Positions 4,988 to 5,808 of a stretch of 5,808 nt of DNA are shown here, piece by piece. A program made the position numbers and the translations under genes. The stretch comes from Alphaproteobacteria bacterium. GTDB lineage: Bacteria; Pseudomonadota; Alphaproteobacteria; UBA8366; GCA-2717185. Position 1 is the first letter of the stretch, and every line of letters starts with the position of its first letter. The notes beneath the pieces were generated by a model that was given only the letters and a program-made list of their open reading frames with translations, was not told where the DNA came from and searched no databases. The stretch lies in the NCBI GenBank assembly GCA_016764135.1, contig JAESSL010000016.1, positions 4,741 through 10,548 on the forward strand, written 5' to 3'.

Positions 4988-5808
4988 GATACGACAGAAT
5001 CGAGAATCTCGTATACGCGATCAATTTGCGGCGTGAGGTCAAAAGGATGATTGCCGACAAAAAATCCAAAATCATGCACGATCTCGGCATTCGTCAGGGC
5101 GCCGACAACCTCGTAGTCGTAATGCTCGACCACGTCGTGGCGCGTGATGCAGCCGCCGGTAATAATCCGATACCCGATATCGCCGTCGCTCAGCGCTGCA
5201 AAGACCGCGTCCCGATCTGGATTTCGCTCGGGGTTCAGGATGATCGGGAAGCAGAAGCTGGAACTGGCGCCGTTTTCGCGTTGGATGATGAAGCGCGGGT
5301 CGTCGCCGAAGCGGGATTGAAAATGGGCGAGATTGCGGCGCCGCGCTTTTGTCATGTCGGGAAGTTTATCCAGTTGGACAAGGCCGATGGCGCCGGACAT
5401 TTCGATGGACCGGACATTGTAGCCCGGCAGAATGAATCGGTAGGCTTCATAAAAATCATCGCCGCGTTTTTTGAAGACAGGCGAGTCGGCGGGCAGATCG
5501 CGGGTCCAGCCATGGGCGCGAAGGCTGCGCAGAAGATGGGCGTATTCTTCGTCATCGGTAACCACCATGCCGCCTTCCATGGTGGCGATGTGATGGGAAA
5601 AAAAGAAACTATGCGTCGCCATGTCGCCAAAGCTGCCTGTCTTTTTGCCGCCGAGCTCAGCGTCCAGCGACTCGCAATTGTCTTCGAAAAAATAGAGTCC
5701 GTGGCTCTCGGCGAAGTCGCGCATGACGTCCAGCGCTGCGGGATTGCCCAGAATGCTGACGCCGACAATCATGCGGGTGCGGTCTGTCATTGCGGCTTCC
5801 AGCTGGCT
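4984..5808 (-). CDS. ColD-like PLP-dependent NDP-4-keto-6-deoxyhexose 3-dehydratase (C-terminal 274 residues; 5' end outside the window)
   Basis: The protein belongs to the DegT/DnrJ/EryC1/StrS fold. In aminotransferases of this fold a lysine binds PLP; here that position is histidine, in FFFSHHIATMEGG (first His codon at 5595-5593, six residues before the Glu of EGG). ColD and RfbH/E1 dehydratases have the same change and remove the 3-hydroxyl rather than transaminating. Further ColD-like stretches are EDNCES (5682-5665), RAHGWTRDLP, FILPGYNVRSIEMSGAIGL and GFFVGNHPF. RfbH-type enzymes carry a cysteine cluster after the active site; this one does not, which fits ColD (GDP-4-keto-6-deoxy-D-mannose 3-dehydratase, colitose pathway). 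The frame continues past the internal ATG at 5790 to the right edge (SQLEAAMTDRTRM, a typical mid-protein segment), so about 115 residues are missing. GDP-linked substrate is inferred from similarity. Neighbours are the radical SAM protein and the HddA-like kinase. Confidence 0.9.
   Translation of the reverse strand, partial: SQLEAAMTDRTRMIVGVSILGNPAALDVMRDFAESHGLYFFEDNCESLDAELGGKKTGSFGDMATHSFFFSHHIATMEGGMVVTDDEEYAHLLRSLRAHGWTRDLPADSPVFKKRGDDFYEAYRFILPGYNVRSIEMSGAIGLVQLDKLPDMTKARRRNLAHFQSRFGDDPRFIIQRENGASSSFCFPIILNPERNPDRDAVFAALSDGDIGYRIITGGCITRHDVVEHYDYEVVGALTNAEIVHDFGFFVGNHPFDLTPQIDRVYEILDSVVS

Noticed and set aside
4242..5036. Long open plus-strand frame of 264 codons
   Set aside because: It runs antisense to the radical SAM gene, whose motifs are unmistakable; its product is rich in Gly and Asp with no recognisable domain, as expected of the complement of a GC-rich gene.
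5788..5790. ATG at 5790 as the start of the ColD-like gene
   Set aside because: The frame stays open to the window edge, and SQLEAAMTDRTRM is a mid-protein segment of this fold; about 115 residues are expected before it.

Overview
The window is a 5.8 kb piece of a surface-glycan (O-antigen, capsule or exopolysaccharide) biosynthesis locus from a Gram-negative-like bacterium. Most genes are moderately GC-rich (about 55-65% in the blocks I counted). Protein style and codon use would fit an alphaproteobacterium, but this is an impression; no rRNA, tRNA or other taxonomic marker is present. I see no mobile element, CRISPR array or RNA gene.

Layout, left to right. (1) Positions 1-1140, minus strand: a tight three-gene block, read from right to left, of an SxtJ-type membrane protein (1140-712), a 49-residue DUF5989/SxtK-type single-pass membrane protein (659-510), and the N-terminal 165 residues of a NodU/CmcH/TobZ-type O-carbamoyltransferase (497 to the left edge). 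(2) Positions 1141-1301: a 161-base divergent intergenic region. (3) Positions 1302-2387, plus strand: a lone dTDP-glucose 4,6-dehydratase gene (rfbB/rmlB), ending 13 bases from the convergent next gene. (4) Positions 2401-5808, minus strand, read from right to left: the C-terminal 274 residues of a ColD-like sugar 3-dehydratase (right edge to 4984), a radical SAM protein with an N-terminal B12-binding-like domain (4904-3393), and an HddA-like GHMP sugar kinase (3396-2401), which starts at a TTG overlapping the stop of the radical SAM gene.

How they may work together. RfbB makes dTDP-4-keto-6-deoxyglucose. A ColD-type enzyme removes the 3-hydroxyl of an NDP-4-keto-6-deoxyhexose (GDP-linked in known ColD). 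An HddA-type kinase adds the anomeric phosphate on the way to a GDP-activated heptose or similar sugar. The carbamoyltransferase can decorate a hydroxyl of the finished sugar or glycan. The radical SAM enzyme has no assignable reaction, but its position between the 3-dehydratase and the kinase suggests a carbon-centred modification of an unusual sugar. The two most interesting points are this 3-dehydratase / radical SAM / kinase string, and the carbamoyltransferase with its two small membrane partners of unknown role, the same trio as sxtI-sxtJ-sxtK of saxitoxin clusters.
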